Positions 41,254 through 50,519 of a stretch of DNA of 64,000 bases are shown here, in pieces. The notes under the pieces are model-generated. The model was not told the origin of the DNA. It saw only the letters and a list, made by a program, of their open reading frames with translations, and did no database searches. The DNA comes from Arthrobacter sp. 24S4-2. Its GTDB lineage: Bacteria; Actinomycetota; Actinomycetes; Actinomycetales; Micrococcaceae. Location: positions 2,914,001 through 2,978,000 of the forward strand of contig NZ_CP040018.1 of NCBI RefSeq assembly GCF_005280255.1, in the 5' to 3' direction. Both the position numbers and the translations under genes were made by a program. Position 1 is the stretch's first letter. Each line of letters opens with the position of its first letter.

Positions 41254-42548
41254 TGGAAATCCGCGGTCTCCCAGACTTGGAGCCCGCGCACGGCAGCGGC
41301 CGTTTCCAAGGAGAGGTCCCGGTCCACGTAGATGTCCTCGCTGTACACCGCAGCGGCCACGGGAACGGTGTTGGATCTTAGCCGGCCGGCGTCGTACAGC
41401 GGCTTCCAGTCCGACTTCGCGGCCAGGAGCTGGGCAACGTGCCCCAGCGGCCGAAGTGCTGCGTCCTGTTCGAAGTACCACGGGTAGATCATCTCGCCGG
41501 TCAGCAGCGGTTCGGCGGCGTCCGGACGGAACTCCGGGAACTCCTGGAGCACCCGCAGGGCGGCCCAGTCCGTCGCGTCGTGTTGGCTGTAGATTGACTC
41601 GTGCATGAGGGCATACAGGGGGTTGGCGGAGCGGGAGACGATGCCGCGGACCTGCTCCAGGAACACATCTGACAGGCGTTCGCCTGAAGGCGTCGCCACG
41701 AAGGCGTCCTCCAGCAGATGGTGCAGGGTGTCCACCCGGGTGTTGCCGCCAAGGAACGAACCGACCATCTGGAACCGCTCGACGGTGAGCCGTCCGCCGT
41801 CGGGCAGGTACTCGTCCACCTCCCGCAGGTGCCGCGCAATCCGGCTCACGGTGACACGGTCCTCCGGGTACCAGCCGAAGTATTCGGCATTGCGGGCGGC
41901 GACCCGCCGGTACGTGGCCTGGTAAACCCTGTCGGCGGGGCCGTCCAGCGGTGCCAGCCCGCCGGTGATCAGCGCCTCGCGAAGGCCTTCCGGGGCAAAG
42001 GAAAGGTAGCTGAGCGCACAGAATCCGCCATAGCTCTGCCCGTAGATGGACCACGGACCGGATCCCAGGGCACACCGGATGGCCTCGGCATCGGCAACGA
42101 TGGAGTCGGCCCGGAAATGGGTCAGGTAGTCCAGCTGGTCGGCGTCGTTCCCGCGCAGCGGCAGCGTACGGCGGTCAATGGGTGCGGACAGGCCGGTGCC
42201 GCGCTGGTCCAGCATCAGTATCCGGAAGTCCCTGGCTGCGGCCTTGCTCCACCCGCCGAGGGACGGAAGCCGGTTGCCGCGCCCGCCGGGGCCTCCTTGC
42301 AGGTAGAGCAGCCAGGGCAGTTGGGCGGCGGCTTCCTCGCTGTGGTCCGCGGAAACGTACTCGCGGGCGAACACCGTGATTGTCTCGCCGGTGCCCCCCT
42401 CAAAGTGGTTCAGGGGCACCTCGAAATAGTGCTCTGCCGTGCGCATCCCGCGGTAGGCGTGCCGCGCCTTGATGGTGTGCGGCACGGTGCGGGCCGCGGC
42501 TTCCAACATTCCGACGGCGGCGAGTCCGGTCATCGGCAGGTCAGCCAC
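41178..42548 (-). CDS. Proline iminopeptidase-like alpha/beta hydrolase
   Basis: A 456-residue serine hydrolase. The oxyanion-hole GGPGG lies at about 85-89 (LLYLQGGPGGRGN), LDQRGTG follows, and the nucleophile elbow GQSYGG has the catalytic serine near residue 170. The long cap is typical of prolyl aminopeptidases of the Xanthomonas/actinobacterial type. The acid and base lie near the C-terminus (VYSEDIYVD, FHHDGI). It removes N-terminal proline from peptides, judging from the family. The GTG start overlaps the stop of the upstream GNAT gene by eight bases, so the two are coupled. An ATG five codons later is the alternative start. Confidence 0.87.
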   Translation of the reverse strand: MADLPMTGLAAVGMLEAAARTVPHTIKARHAYRGMRTAEHYFEVPLNHFEGGTGETITVFAREYVSADHSEEAAAQLPWLLYLQGGPGGRGNRLPSLGGWSKAAARDFRILMLDQRGTGLSAPIDRRTLPLRGNDADQLDYLTHFRADSIVADAEAIRCALGSGPWSIYGQSYGGFCALSYLSFAPEGLREALITGGLAPLDGPADRVYQATYRRVAARNAEYFGWYPEDRVTVSRIARHLREVDEYLPDGGRLTVERFQMVGSFLGGNTRVDTLHHLLEDAFVATPSGERLSDVFLEQVRGIVSRSANPLYALMHESIYSQHDATDWAALRVLQEFPEFRPDAAEPLLTGEMIYPWYFEQDAALRPLGHVAQLLAAKSDWKPLYDAGRLRSNTVPVAAAVYSEDIYVDRDLSLETAAAVRGLQVWETADFHHDGIADDGEGIFARLLGMVRSVRN

Positions 42549-43041
42549 GGAGCTGTGCCTCGCGGGCAGCGCCGAACGATTCCAGGGCTTCCCCCGTCAG
42601 CCGGAAGGTCGACCACTCCTCCATGGGGAAGGCGCCTAGGTTCTTGTAGAAGTTGATGGACGGCTCGTTCCAGTCCAGTACGCTCCATTCGACGCGCGCA
42701 TAGCCGCGTTCGACGGCGGTGGCCGCCAGATGCTGCAGCAGCGCCTTGCCGTGGCCCTCGCCGCGGGCCTCCGGAGTCACGTAGAGGTCCTCGAGGTAGA
42801 TGCCGTGGACACCCTCCCAGGTTGAGTAGTTCAGGAACCAGAGCGCGAAGCCACGGACCTGGCCCGCATGGTTCTCGGCCATCGTGGCGTATACCCTGGG
42901 GTTCTCGCCGAAGAGCACCCCGGTCAGCATGTCCGGTGTGTTCCGGACTGCGTGGCGTTCCTTTTCGTAGATGGCCAGTTCGTGGATCATCTGCAGGATT
43001 GCGGGGACATCATCGACGGTGGCGGGCCGGATTACACTCAT
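42541..43041 (-). CDS. GNAT acetyltransferase, SSAT/diamine-acetyltransferase-like
   Basis: A 166-residue GNAT protein. IRPATVDDVPAILQMIHELAIYEK, then IYLEDLYVTPEARGEGHGKALL (acetyl-CoA loop R-G-E-G-H-G-K at about 102-108) and WSVLDWNEPSINFYKNLGA closely follow the spermidine/spermine acetyltransferase-like group that includes thialysine acetyltransferases. The ending GAFPMEEWSTFRLTGEAL is also typical. A polyamine or lysine-like amine is the likely acceptor. It is coupled to the following peptidase by an 8-base overlap. Confidence 0.88.
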   Translation of the reverse strand: MSVIRPATVDDVPAILQMIHELAIYEKERHAVRNTPDMLTGVLFGENPRVYATMAENHAGQVRGFALWFLNYSTWEGVHGIYLEDLYVTPEARGEGHGKALLQHLAATAVERGYARVEWSVLDWNEPSINFYKNLGAFPMEEWSTFRLTGEALESFGAAREAQLRG

Positions 43042-43060
43042 TGTTCGAGTTTACTAGCGG

Positions 43061-45607
43061 CTAGAGCCTGCTGACGTCGGTCACCCGGACCACTGCCGTG
43101 CCGGTTTCATCGGAGGACGCCAGGTCAACCTCGGCGGAGATTCCCCAGTCGTGGTTGCCGGCGGGGTCGTCGAAGATCTGCCGGACCTTCCACTTGCCGG
43201 GTTCTTCGGTGATGATCAGCAGCCCCGGGCCGCGGGCGTCCGGTCCGGTGCCGATGTCGTTGTGTTCGTCGAAGTAGTCGTCCAGGACGTCCTCCCAGCG
43301 GTCGGCATCCCAGCCGGTGCCGCCGTCGAGCTCGCCGAGTTCCGTGGCGGCCTCATCCGCAAACAGCTCCACGCGCCGGAACATTTCGTTCCGGACCATC
43401 ACGCGGAACGCCCTGATGTTGGACGTCAGCGACGGCGGCGGGGGCGGCGGAGCGTCGTGCGGCGTGGGCGCGGCACCGGAGGTGAGCTCCTCCCATTCGT
43501 CGAGCAGGCTCGAGTCCACCTGCCGGACCAGTTCGCCCAGCCAGGCGATCAGGTCTTCGAGGTCCTCGCGCAACGCGTCCTGCGGAACCGTCTGGCGCAG
43601 TGCCTTGAAGCCGTCGGCAAGGTAGCGCAGCACGATGCCTTCGGAGCGGGCCAGGCCGTAGAACTGGACAAACTCGCCGAAGTTCATGGCGCGCTCGTAC
43701 ATGTCCCGGACCACGGACTTCGGCGCCAGTTCGAAGTCGCCGATCCACGGCGCCGCCTTGCGGTAGACGTCGAATGCCTCGCCCAGGATTTCGGCGAGCG
43801 GCTGCGGGTAGGTGACGTCCTCCAGCATGGCCATGCGCTGGTCATACTCAATGCCGTCGGCCTTCATGGCGGCGATGGCTTCGCCGCGGGCCTTCTTCTG
43901 CTGGGCGGACAGGATTTGCCGGGGCTTTTCCAGCGTGGATTCGATGACGGACACCACGTCCAGGGCGTACGACGGCGACTCCGGATCCAGGAGTTCCAGC
44001 GCCGCCAGCGCAAAGGGCGAGAGCGGCTGGTTCAGTGCGAAGTTGGCCTGCAGGTGCACGGTGAGCCTGACGGTCCGGCCGTCCGGGCCCTGTTCCTCAG
44101 CCGGAATCCGCTCCACCACGCCGGCGGCGAGCAGCTCCCGGTAGATGCCCAGGGCCTTCTTCATCAGCTGGAGCTGCGAGGCGCGGGGTTCGTGGTTTTC
44201 GGTCAGCAGCCGGCGGGCAGCCTTGAAGGGGTCGCCCGGGCGCTCCATCAGGTTCATCAGCATGGCGTGCGTCACGGTGAAGCTGGAGTTCAGCGGATCC
44301 GGGACGGAGTCCACCAGCCGGTTATAGGTGGGTTCGCCCCAGGACACGAAGCCCTCCGGCGGCTTCCGTTTGACCACCTGGCGGAGCTTTTTCTGGTCGT
44401 CACCGAACTTGGCGGTGGCCTTCGCCATCGCCTTGACGTTTTCGATCACATGTTCGGGGGCCTGCACGACGACGGTACCGGCGGTGTCGTAGCCGGCCCG
44501 GCCCGCGCGCCCGGCGATCTGGTGGAACTCGCGGGAGTTCAGCAGCCGGGTGCGGACGCCGTCGTACTTGCTGAGCGCCGTGAGCAGGACGGTGCGGATG
44601 GGCACGTTGATCCCAACACCCAGGGTGTCGGTGCCGCAGATGACCTTGAGCAGGCCGGCCTGCGCCAGCTGCTCCACGAGCCTGCGGTACTTCGGCAGCA
44701 TGCCGGCGTGGTGGACGCCAATGCCGTGCCGCACCAGGCGGTTGAGGGTCTTGCCGAACCCGGCCGCAAAACGGAAGCCCGCAATCAGCTCCGCGATCTT
44801 GTCCTTCTCCTCGCGGGTGCAGACGTTGATGCTCATCAGGTTCTGCGCGCGGTCGATCGCCTCAAGCTGGCTGAAGTGGACCACGTACACGGGAACCTGC
44901 TTGGTGGACAGCAGCTCCTCAAGGGTCTCGTGGACCGGCGTCTGCTCGTAGTAGTAGTGCAGCGGAATCGGACGTTCAGCGGAACTGACGGTCGTCGTCG
45001 GACGCCCCGTCAGTTCGGTGAGGCCGGCCTCAAAGCGGCTGACATCGCCGAGCGTTGCGGACATCAGCAGGAACTGCGCCTGCGGCAGCTCCAGCAGCGG
45101 CACCTGCCAGGCCCAGCCGCGCTGCGGGTCGGAGTAGAAGTGGAACTCGTCCATGATGACGGCGCCGAGTTCGGCCGCGGAGCCTTCACGGAGCGCGATG
45201 TTCGCCAGGATCTCAGCGGTGCAGCAGATGATCGGGGCGTCCTGGTTGACGCCGGAGTCACCGGTGATCATTCCGACGTTCTCCGCTCCGAAGATGTCGC
45301 AGAGGGCAAAGAATTTCTCGGACACGAGGGCCTTGATCGGGGCCGTGTAGTAGCTGCGTTCCCCGCGGGCCATGGCCTGGAAGTGCGCGGCGATGGCCAC
45401 CAGGGACTTGCCGGAACCGGTCGGCGTGGCCAGGATGACGTTGTCCCCGGAGGCAAGCTCCATGATGGCTTCATCCTGGGCGGCGTAGAGGGCCAGCCCG
45501 CGGCTTTCGGTCCACTCGACAAAGCGGGTGTACAGCTCATCCGGATCGTGGCCGGTCCCATGGGAGGAACGATCGGCGGGGACGGGGAGCTGCTCAACGA
45601 GTTTCAT
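43061..45607 (-). CDS. DUF3516-type DEAD/DEAH-box helicase
   Basis: An 848-residue superfamily 2 helicase, Ski2-like in its core. Walker A ATPTGSGKS is at 60-68, TAPIKALVSEKFF is motif Ia, MDEFHF is motif II, LLMSATLGD is motif III, and FHQIAGRAGRAGYDT is motif VI. After the helicase core a long helical region (VKRKPPEGFVSWGEPTYNRL onwards) and a proline-rich linker lead to a C-terminal DUF3516 domain with an NTF2-like end (FDDPAGNHDWGISAEVDL). Such proteins are common in actinobacteria; an RNA or DNA role is not settled. The start ATG 45607 matches the usual N-terminus. It is divergent from the tam-like gene. Confidence 0.92.
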   Translation of the reverse strand: MKLVEQLPVPADRSSHGTGHDPDELYTRFVEWTESRGLALYAAQDEAIMELASGDNVILATPTGSGKSLVAIAAHFQAMARGERSYYTAPIKALVSEKFFALCDIFGAENVGMITGDSGVNQDAPIICCTAEILANIALREGSAAELGAVIMDEFHFYSDPQRGWAWQVPLLELPQAQFLLMSATLGDVSRFEAGLTELTGRPTTTVSSAERPIPLHYYYEQTPVHETLEELLSTKQVPVYVVHFSQLEAIDRAQNLMSINVCTREEKDKIAELIAGFRFAAGFGKTLNRLVRHGIGVHHAGMLPKYRRLVEQLAQAGLLKVICGTDTLGVGINVPIRTVLLTALSKYDGVRTRLLNSREFHQIAGRAGRAGYDTAGTVVVQAPEHVIENVKAMAKATAKFGDDQKKLRQVVKRKPPEGFVSWGEPTYNRLVDSVPDPLNSSFTVTHAMLMNLMERPGDPFKAARRLLTENHEPRASQLQLMKKALGIYRELLAAGVVERIPAEEQGPDGRTVRLTVHLQANFALNQPLSPFALAALELLDPESPSYALDVVSVIESTLEKPRQILSAQQKKARGEAIAAMKADGIEYDQRMAMLEDVTYPQPLAEILGEAFDVYRKAAPWIGDFELAPKSVVRDMYERAMNFGEFVQFYGLARSEGIVLRYLADGFKALRQTVPQDALREDLEDLIAWLGELVRQVDSSLLDEWEELTSGAAPTPHDAPPPPPPSLTSNIRAFRVMVRNEMFRRVELFADEAATELGELDGGTGWDADRWEDVLDDYFDEHNDIGTGPDARGPGLLIITEEPGKWKVRQIFDDPAGNHDWGISAEVDLASSDETGTAVVRVTDVSRL

Positions 45608-45716
45608 TGCTTTCCAGCTTAGTGCCCGCCGCCAATGGGCGGTTCCTCCTTGGTCGCGGGGCCGGGCCGGGCTAGGCTCGCCCTGACGGCAACAGCACGA
45701 GCCATTGGAGGACGTC

Positions 45717-46495
45717 TTGAAATGGGATCCTGCTAAGTACGTGGAGTTCGGAAACCACCGCGACAGGCCATACTTTGACCTCACCGCGCGGGTCCACACG
45801 GACCGGCCGCGCCACGTGGTGGATCTCGGCTGCGGGCCCGGGAACCTGACCGCCACACTGGCCGAACGCTGGCCCGGCGCCGAGGTCCTGGGCATCGACT
45901 CTTCCGCCGAGATGCTGGAGAAGGCGGAGGACCACGCGGCGCGGGCGGCCAAGCTTAGCTTCGCGCAGGCGGACATCGCCGAATGGATGCCTTCCGAGCG
46001 GACCGACGTGGTGGTGTCCAACGCGGCGCTGCAGTGGGTGCCTGGGCACCCGGCCCTGCTGGCCGGCTGGCTGGAGGCGCTGAGGCCGGGCGCATGGTTC
46101 GCCTTTCAGGTCCCGGGCAATTTCAGGTCCCCTCCCATGTGCTGATGCGGCAGCTCGCGGAGTCGGAGCGGTGGAAGGAAGCCCTTGGCGGTGTCCTGCG
46201 GCATGATGACGCCGTCGCGGAACCCGACCAGTACCTGAACATCATGCTGGATGCCGGCTGCGACGCGGACGCGTGGGAAACCTCTTATCAGCAGGTGCTC
46301 CAGGGCCGGGATCCGGTGCTGGAGTGGGTCCGCGGTGCGGGCCTGCGTCCTGCACTGGATGCACTCCCGGCGGCGGACGCTGCGGAATTCGAGGCCGAGT
46401 ACTCGGAGCTGCTCAGGGAGGCCTATCCGGCCACGTCCCACGGAACGGTCTTCCCGTTCCGGAGGATTTTCGCGGTGGCCCGGAAACGGGGCTGA
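45717..46495 (+). CDS. tam: Trans-aconitate 2-methyltransferase-like (frame interrupted once)
   Basis: An S-adenosylmethionine methyltransferase. MKWDPAKYVEFGNHRDRPYFDL and VVDLGCGPGNLTATL (motif I at about 36-44) are characteristic of Tam, which methylates trans-aconitate. After FAFQVPGNFRSP the frame stops at 46145, while HVLMRQLAESERWKEAL continues in another frame to 46495. One extra C in the C4 run at 46129-46132 gives an uninterrupted 259-residue protein. The TTG start at 45717 is preferred because GGAGGA lies five bases upstream and the N-terminus then matches the family; TTG at 45705 is possible. Confidence 0.88.
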
Positions 46496-46523
46496 CCATG
46501 CCGTTGCGGCGAATGGAGGTGCC

Positions 46524-48271
46524 GTGCTCGTAGGCATGATGATGCGGCTGCTCGCCGCGCACAAGCCAGCAGTCCTGGCCATTGTGGTGCTCCAGCTCGT
46601 GCAGACCACTGCCAACCTGTTCCTTCCCACGCTCAATGCCGCCATCATCGACGACGGAATCGTCAAGGGGGACACCGGCGCGATCCTTCGGTTTGGAACC
46701 TGGATGGCCGGAATCGCCGCCGTCCAGGTGGTGGCTGCGCTGGCTGCGGGGTACCTCAGCGCAGCCGTAGCCATGAAGCTTGGCCGCCAGCTGCGCCAGG
46801 AACTGTTCGCCAAGGTGCAGGCCATGTCTTCACAGGAAGTGGGATCCTTTGGAGTGCCCAGCCTGGTGACCCGGGCCACGAACGACGTCCAGCAGATCCA
46901 GGCGCTGGCAGTGCTGGTCTTCACCATGCTCGTGGCGGCGCCCGCCATGGGCATCGGGGGCATTGTGCTGGCCCTGAACCAGGACGTCGTCCTGTCCGGC
47001 ATCGTCCTGGCAATCGTGCCGGTGCTGGTCATCGTCATGTACGTGATCGTGCGCAGGCTGGTGCCGTTGTACCGGGAGGGCCAGGTCCTGATCGACCGCA
47101 TCGGAAGGGTCCTGCGCGAACAGATCATCGGTGCCAACGTGATCCGGGCCTTCGTCCGGCAGCAACACGAAGTCCGCCGCTTCGCCGTCGTCAACCGTGA
47201 GGTGACCCGCAACAACCTGCAGTCCGCACTGCTCGTGGCTGGAATGCTGCCGCTGATCATGATCGTGGTCAACCTGTCATCCGTGGCGGTGGTGTGGTTC
47301 GGCGGCCACAGGATCGACGACGGCGACATGCGGCTGGGCGCCCTCACGGCCTTCATCGCCTACATCCTGCAGATCCTGATCGCCATCATGATGGCCATGT
47401 ACGTCCTCATGTCGGCCCCCCGCGCGGCCGTCTGCGCCGAGCGGATCCAGGCGGTGCTGGACACCAGGTCTACCATCGCAGACCCCCCATCTCCCGGGCC
47501 GGTCTGCTGCACACGCGGCGCACGCCAGGCGGCACCGTGGAATTCCGCGACGTCACCTTTGCCTACCCCGGGGCGGAGGCGCCGGTGCTGGACGGCATCA
47601 GCTTCACGGCGGCGCCGGGCACTACCACTGCCATCATCGGTTCAACGGGCAGCGGCAAGTCCACCCTGCTGAACCTCCTGCCGCGGTTCCTGGACGCCAC
47701 GTCCGGCGAGGTCATGATCGGCGGCCACAACGTCCGCTCCCTGCCACTGCACTTCCTGCGGGACAGCCTGTCGGTGGTGCCCCAGCGCGCATACCTTTTC
47801 TCCGGCACCGTGGCCGGGAATCTCAGGATCGGCGCCCCGGAGGCGAGCGACGAGGACCTTTTCCGTGCGCTCCGGACGGCCCAGGCGGAGGATTTCGTCC
47901 GGGATCTTCCGTACGGACTCGACACGGCGGTGACGCAGGGCGGAACGAACTTCTCCGGCGGACAGCGCCAGCGCCTGTGCATTGCCCGCGCGCTGCTCCG
48001 GGAGGCGCCGGTCTACCTTTTTGACGACAGCCTCTCGGCACTCGATTACACCACCGATGCCCGCCTCCGCCAGGCGCTGGCCCCGCTGGTCCGCCGGTCC
48101 ACCGTGATCATCGTGGCCGAGCGCATCGCGACCATCGTCGACGCAGGCCTCATCCTCGTCCTGGACAACGGCAGGCTCGTGTCCCAGGGCACGCACAACG
48201 AACTGATGCGCTCGTCGCCCGTGTACCAGGAAATCGCTGCTTCGCAGCTCGCGCTGGGCGGCCAGCTATGA
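46524..48271 (+). CDS. ABC exporter half, degenerate-site subunit (frame interrupted once)
   Basis: A membrane-ATPase fusion with six N-terminal helices (from MMMRLLAAHKPAVLAIVV) and a C-terminal nucleotide-binding domain. The frame breaks after TIADPP: GLLHTRRTPGGTVEFRDV is in another frame. One more C in the C6 run at 47483-47488 repairs it to 582 residues. The ATPase has Walker A STGSGKS and signature FSGGQRQR, but Walker B is LFDDSLSALD (Asp replaces the catalytic Glu) and the switch is VAERIAT (no His). It therefore supplies the degenerate elements of a heterodimeric exporter; the next gene is the partner. Substrate unknown, possibly drugs or lipids. Confidence 0.88.
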
Positions 48272-50097
48272 CCGGAAGCACGACGGCGGGCGGCGGCGCG
48301 GGCGCTTGGGCCATCGGCAGGCGGCTGCTGGGGCTCCTGCGGCCTTTCAAGTGGAGGATGCTTGCGGCCGTTGCGGCAACCTGCGCGTTCGTGGCGCTCA
48401 ACGTGTCGGCGCCCAAACTGCTGGGTGACGCCACCGACGTCGTGGTTGAAGGTGTTTTTGGAGGGACCTTCAACGAGCAGAAACTCGCCGCACTGCTGGT
48501 GACTGTGGCCGCGATGTATGTCGGCGCGTCCGTCTTCAGCTGGGTGCAGGGCGCGGTGACTGCCACCGCCGTGCAAAAGGTCAGCTACCGGCTCCGGGCT
48601 GCCGTGGAGGACAAACTGCACCGGCTGCCGTCCGCCCATTTCGACGAACAGCGGCGGGGCGATGTGCTCAGCAGGGCCACCAACGACGTCGACAATATCT
48701 CGCAGGCCCTCAACCAGCTGTTGAACCAGCTGATCCTCTCCGTGCTGATGCTGCTCGGCGCGCTTGCCATGATGCTGTGGCTCTCGCCACTGCTGGCGGT
48801 GATTGCGCTGGTGACCGTGCCTTTTTCCACTGTGGTCACGGTGCTCGTTGCCCGGAAGTCGCAGGCCCACTTTTCCGAGCAGTGGACCACCACCGGTGAA
48901 GTCAATGCGCACCTGGAGGAGTACATCACCGGGCATGAGGTGCTGAAGGCGTTCGGACGCCAGGGGATGGCAACCGAAACTTTCGCCAACAGCAATTACA
49001 GGCTTTTCCGGTCCAGCGCCCGGGCCCAGTACGTGTCCGGCGCGGTGCAGCCGCTCCTGGTGTTCGTCTCGAATCTCAACTACATCGCCGTTGCCGTGGT
49101 CGGTGCGCTGCAGGTTACGGCCGGTGCCATGACCATCGGCGGGGTCCAGGCGTTCATCCAGTTCAGCCGGCTGTTCAGCCAGCCGATTGGCCAAATCGGC
49201 GGCATGCTGACCCTGATGCAGTCCTGCATCGCGTCGGCGGAACGCGTGTTCGCCCTACTGGACGCCGCGGAATTCCCCGCAGACCAAACGGACGGCAACG
49301 GCGCTACGGCGTCCGGCGGCCGCGTGGTGTTCGACGCCGTCACCTTCGGCTACAGCAGCGACGCCCCCGTGGTACGGGAGCTGTCCTTCACCGCCGAACC
49401 CGGCCAGACGGTTGCCATCGTGGGCCATACCGGCGCGGGCAAGACAACCATGGTGAACCTGCTTATGCGGTTCTATGAGCCCGACTCCGGCCGGATCACC
49501 ATCGACGGCGTGGACATCGCCCGGCGAGGCCGTGACGAGCTGCGCTCCTTGATCGGGGTGGTCCTACAGGACGCGTGGGTATTCACCGGCTCCATCAGGG
49601 AAAACATTGAATACGGCCGGCCAGGCGCGAGCGACGCCGATATCCTCGCTGCCGCCGAATCAACCCACGTCGACCACTTCGTCCGGGCCCTGCCGGACGG
49701 CTACGCCACCGTCTTGGGCAACGACGGCGAGTCCCTGAGCCAGGGCCAGCGCCAGCTGATCACCATTGCCAGGGCGCAGCTGGCCGGACGCAGCATCCTG
49801 GTCCTGGATGAGGCGACGAGTTCGGTGGACACGCGCACGGAAGTGCAGATCCGGCAGGCGATGCAGAGGCTGCGGCAGGGCCGGACCAGCTTCGTGATTG
49901 CCCACCGCTTGTCCACCGTGCGGGACGCTGATCTAATTCTCGTCATGGACCACGGACGAATCGTTGAACACGGGAACCACCAACAGCTGCTGGCAGCCAG
50001 CGGGCACTACAGCAGGCTGTACGATGCCCAGTTCGCCGGCGGGGATGAGTTCGCCGGCAGGGATGAGTCCGTCGGCGCGGGGGAGTCCGGGCTGTGA
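48268..50097 (+). CDS. ABC exporter half, catalytic-site subunit
   Basis: A 609-residue half exporter with six membrane helices and a nucleotide-binding domain. Walker A is HTGAGKTT, Walker B ILVLDEATSSVD keeps the catalytic glutamate, and IAHRLST keeps the switch histidine, but the signature is LSQGQRQL (Gln for the usual Gly). Together with the preceding subunit this gives one canonical and one degenerate ATP site, as in BmrCD or TM287/288. The start overlaps the upstream stop (ATGA) and its stop overlaps the GntR gene start. The last 20 residues repeat GGDEFAGRDESVGA-like acidic segments. Confidence 0.93.
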   Translation: MTGSTTAGGGAGAWAIGRRLLGLLRPFKWRMLAAVAATCAFVALNVSAPKLLGDATDVVVEGVFGGTFNEQKLAALLVTVAAMYVGASVFSWVQGAVTATAVQKVSYRLRAAVEDKLHRLPSAHFDEQRRGDVLSRATNDVDNISQALNQLLNQLILSVLMLLGALAMMLWLSPLLAVIALVTVPFSTVVTVLVARKSQAHFSEQWTTTGEVNAHLEEYITGHEVLKAFGRQGMATETFANSNYRLFRSSARAQYVSGAVQPLLVFVSNLNYIAVAVVGALQVTAGAMTIGGVQAFIQFSRLFSQPIGQIGGMLTLMQSCIASAERVFALLDAAEFPADQTDGNGATASGGRVVFDAVTFGYSSDAPVVRELSFTAEPGQTVAIVGHTGAGKTTMVNLLMRFYEPDSGRITIDGVDIARRGRDELRSLIGVVLQDAWVFTGSIRENIEYGRPGASDADILAAAESTHVDHFVRALPDGYATVLGNDGESLSQGQRQLITIARAQLAGRSILVLDEATSSVDTRTEVQIRQAMQRLRQGRTSFVIAHRLSTVRDADLILVMDHGRIVEHGNHQQLLAASGHYSRLYDAQFAGGDEFAGRDESVGAGESGL

Positions 50098-50474
50098 GCG
50101 GCACCAACGGATTCCCGGGGACCTGGAAGCCGAACACCGGCAGCTCCGTGCCGCTCTTTGAGCAGCTGCGGCTGAACATTATCGAACGGGCGGACAGCGG
50201 CACCCTTGCCGCGGGGACGCGCCTGCCCGCCGTCCGGAGCCTGGCCACTGAACTCGGCCTTGCGCCGCACACCGTGGCCCGCGCATACAAGGAACTCGAA
50301 GCGGCGGGAGTGGTCGCCACCCGCGGCAGGCACGGAACCATTGTCTGCGCACGGGATGAAGCCTGGTCCTCGCTGACGGCGGCCGCGGCCGAATTTGCCA
50401 CCGCGGCCAAGGCCCAGGGCGCCAGCTTTGCCGAGGCCGTACAGCTGTTGGCGGCAGCCTACGACGCCGAATAG
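50094..50474 (+). CDS. GntR-family regulator, YtrA type
   Basis: A 126-residue regulator. The winged helix-turn-helix reads VPLFEQLRLNIIERADSG, LPAVRSLATELGLAPHTVARAYKELEAAGVV and ATRGRHGTIV. Only a short helical tail of about 45 residues follows, the YtrA subfamily layout. YtrA regulators usually repress a linked ABC transporter operon, and here the GTG start overlaps the stop of the exporter gene. Control of the exporter pair is therefore likely, although the regulator is last in the unit rather than first. Confidence 0.88.
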   Translation: MSGTNGFPGTWKPNTGSSVPLFEQLRLNIIERADSGTLAAGTRLPAVRSLATELGLAPHTVARAYKELEAAGVVATRGRHGTIVCARDEAWSSLTAAAAEFATAAKAQGASFAEAVQLLAAAYDAE

Positions 50475-50490
50475 GCGCCGGCATGGAAAT

Positions 50491-50506
50491 TCGAAGAAGT
50501 TTTCGA
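50491..50506 (+). promoter_or_regulatory. LexA-binding SOS box before uvrA
   Basis: TCGAA (50491-50495), six bases, TTCGA (50502-50506) fits the actinobacterial LexA site TCGAAC-N4-GTTCGA in its outer ten positions; the two inner defined bases differ. It lies 14 bases before the uvrA GTG, so LexA would block the promoter or early elongation. uvrA is a classical SOS gene. Confidence 0.75.
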
Positions 50507-50519
50507 TTAGCATTAGTGG

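Noticed and set aside
43151..45622. An 823-codon plus-strand open frame.
   Set aside because: It is entirely antisense to the DUF3516 helicase, which has all helicase motifs on the other strand.
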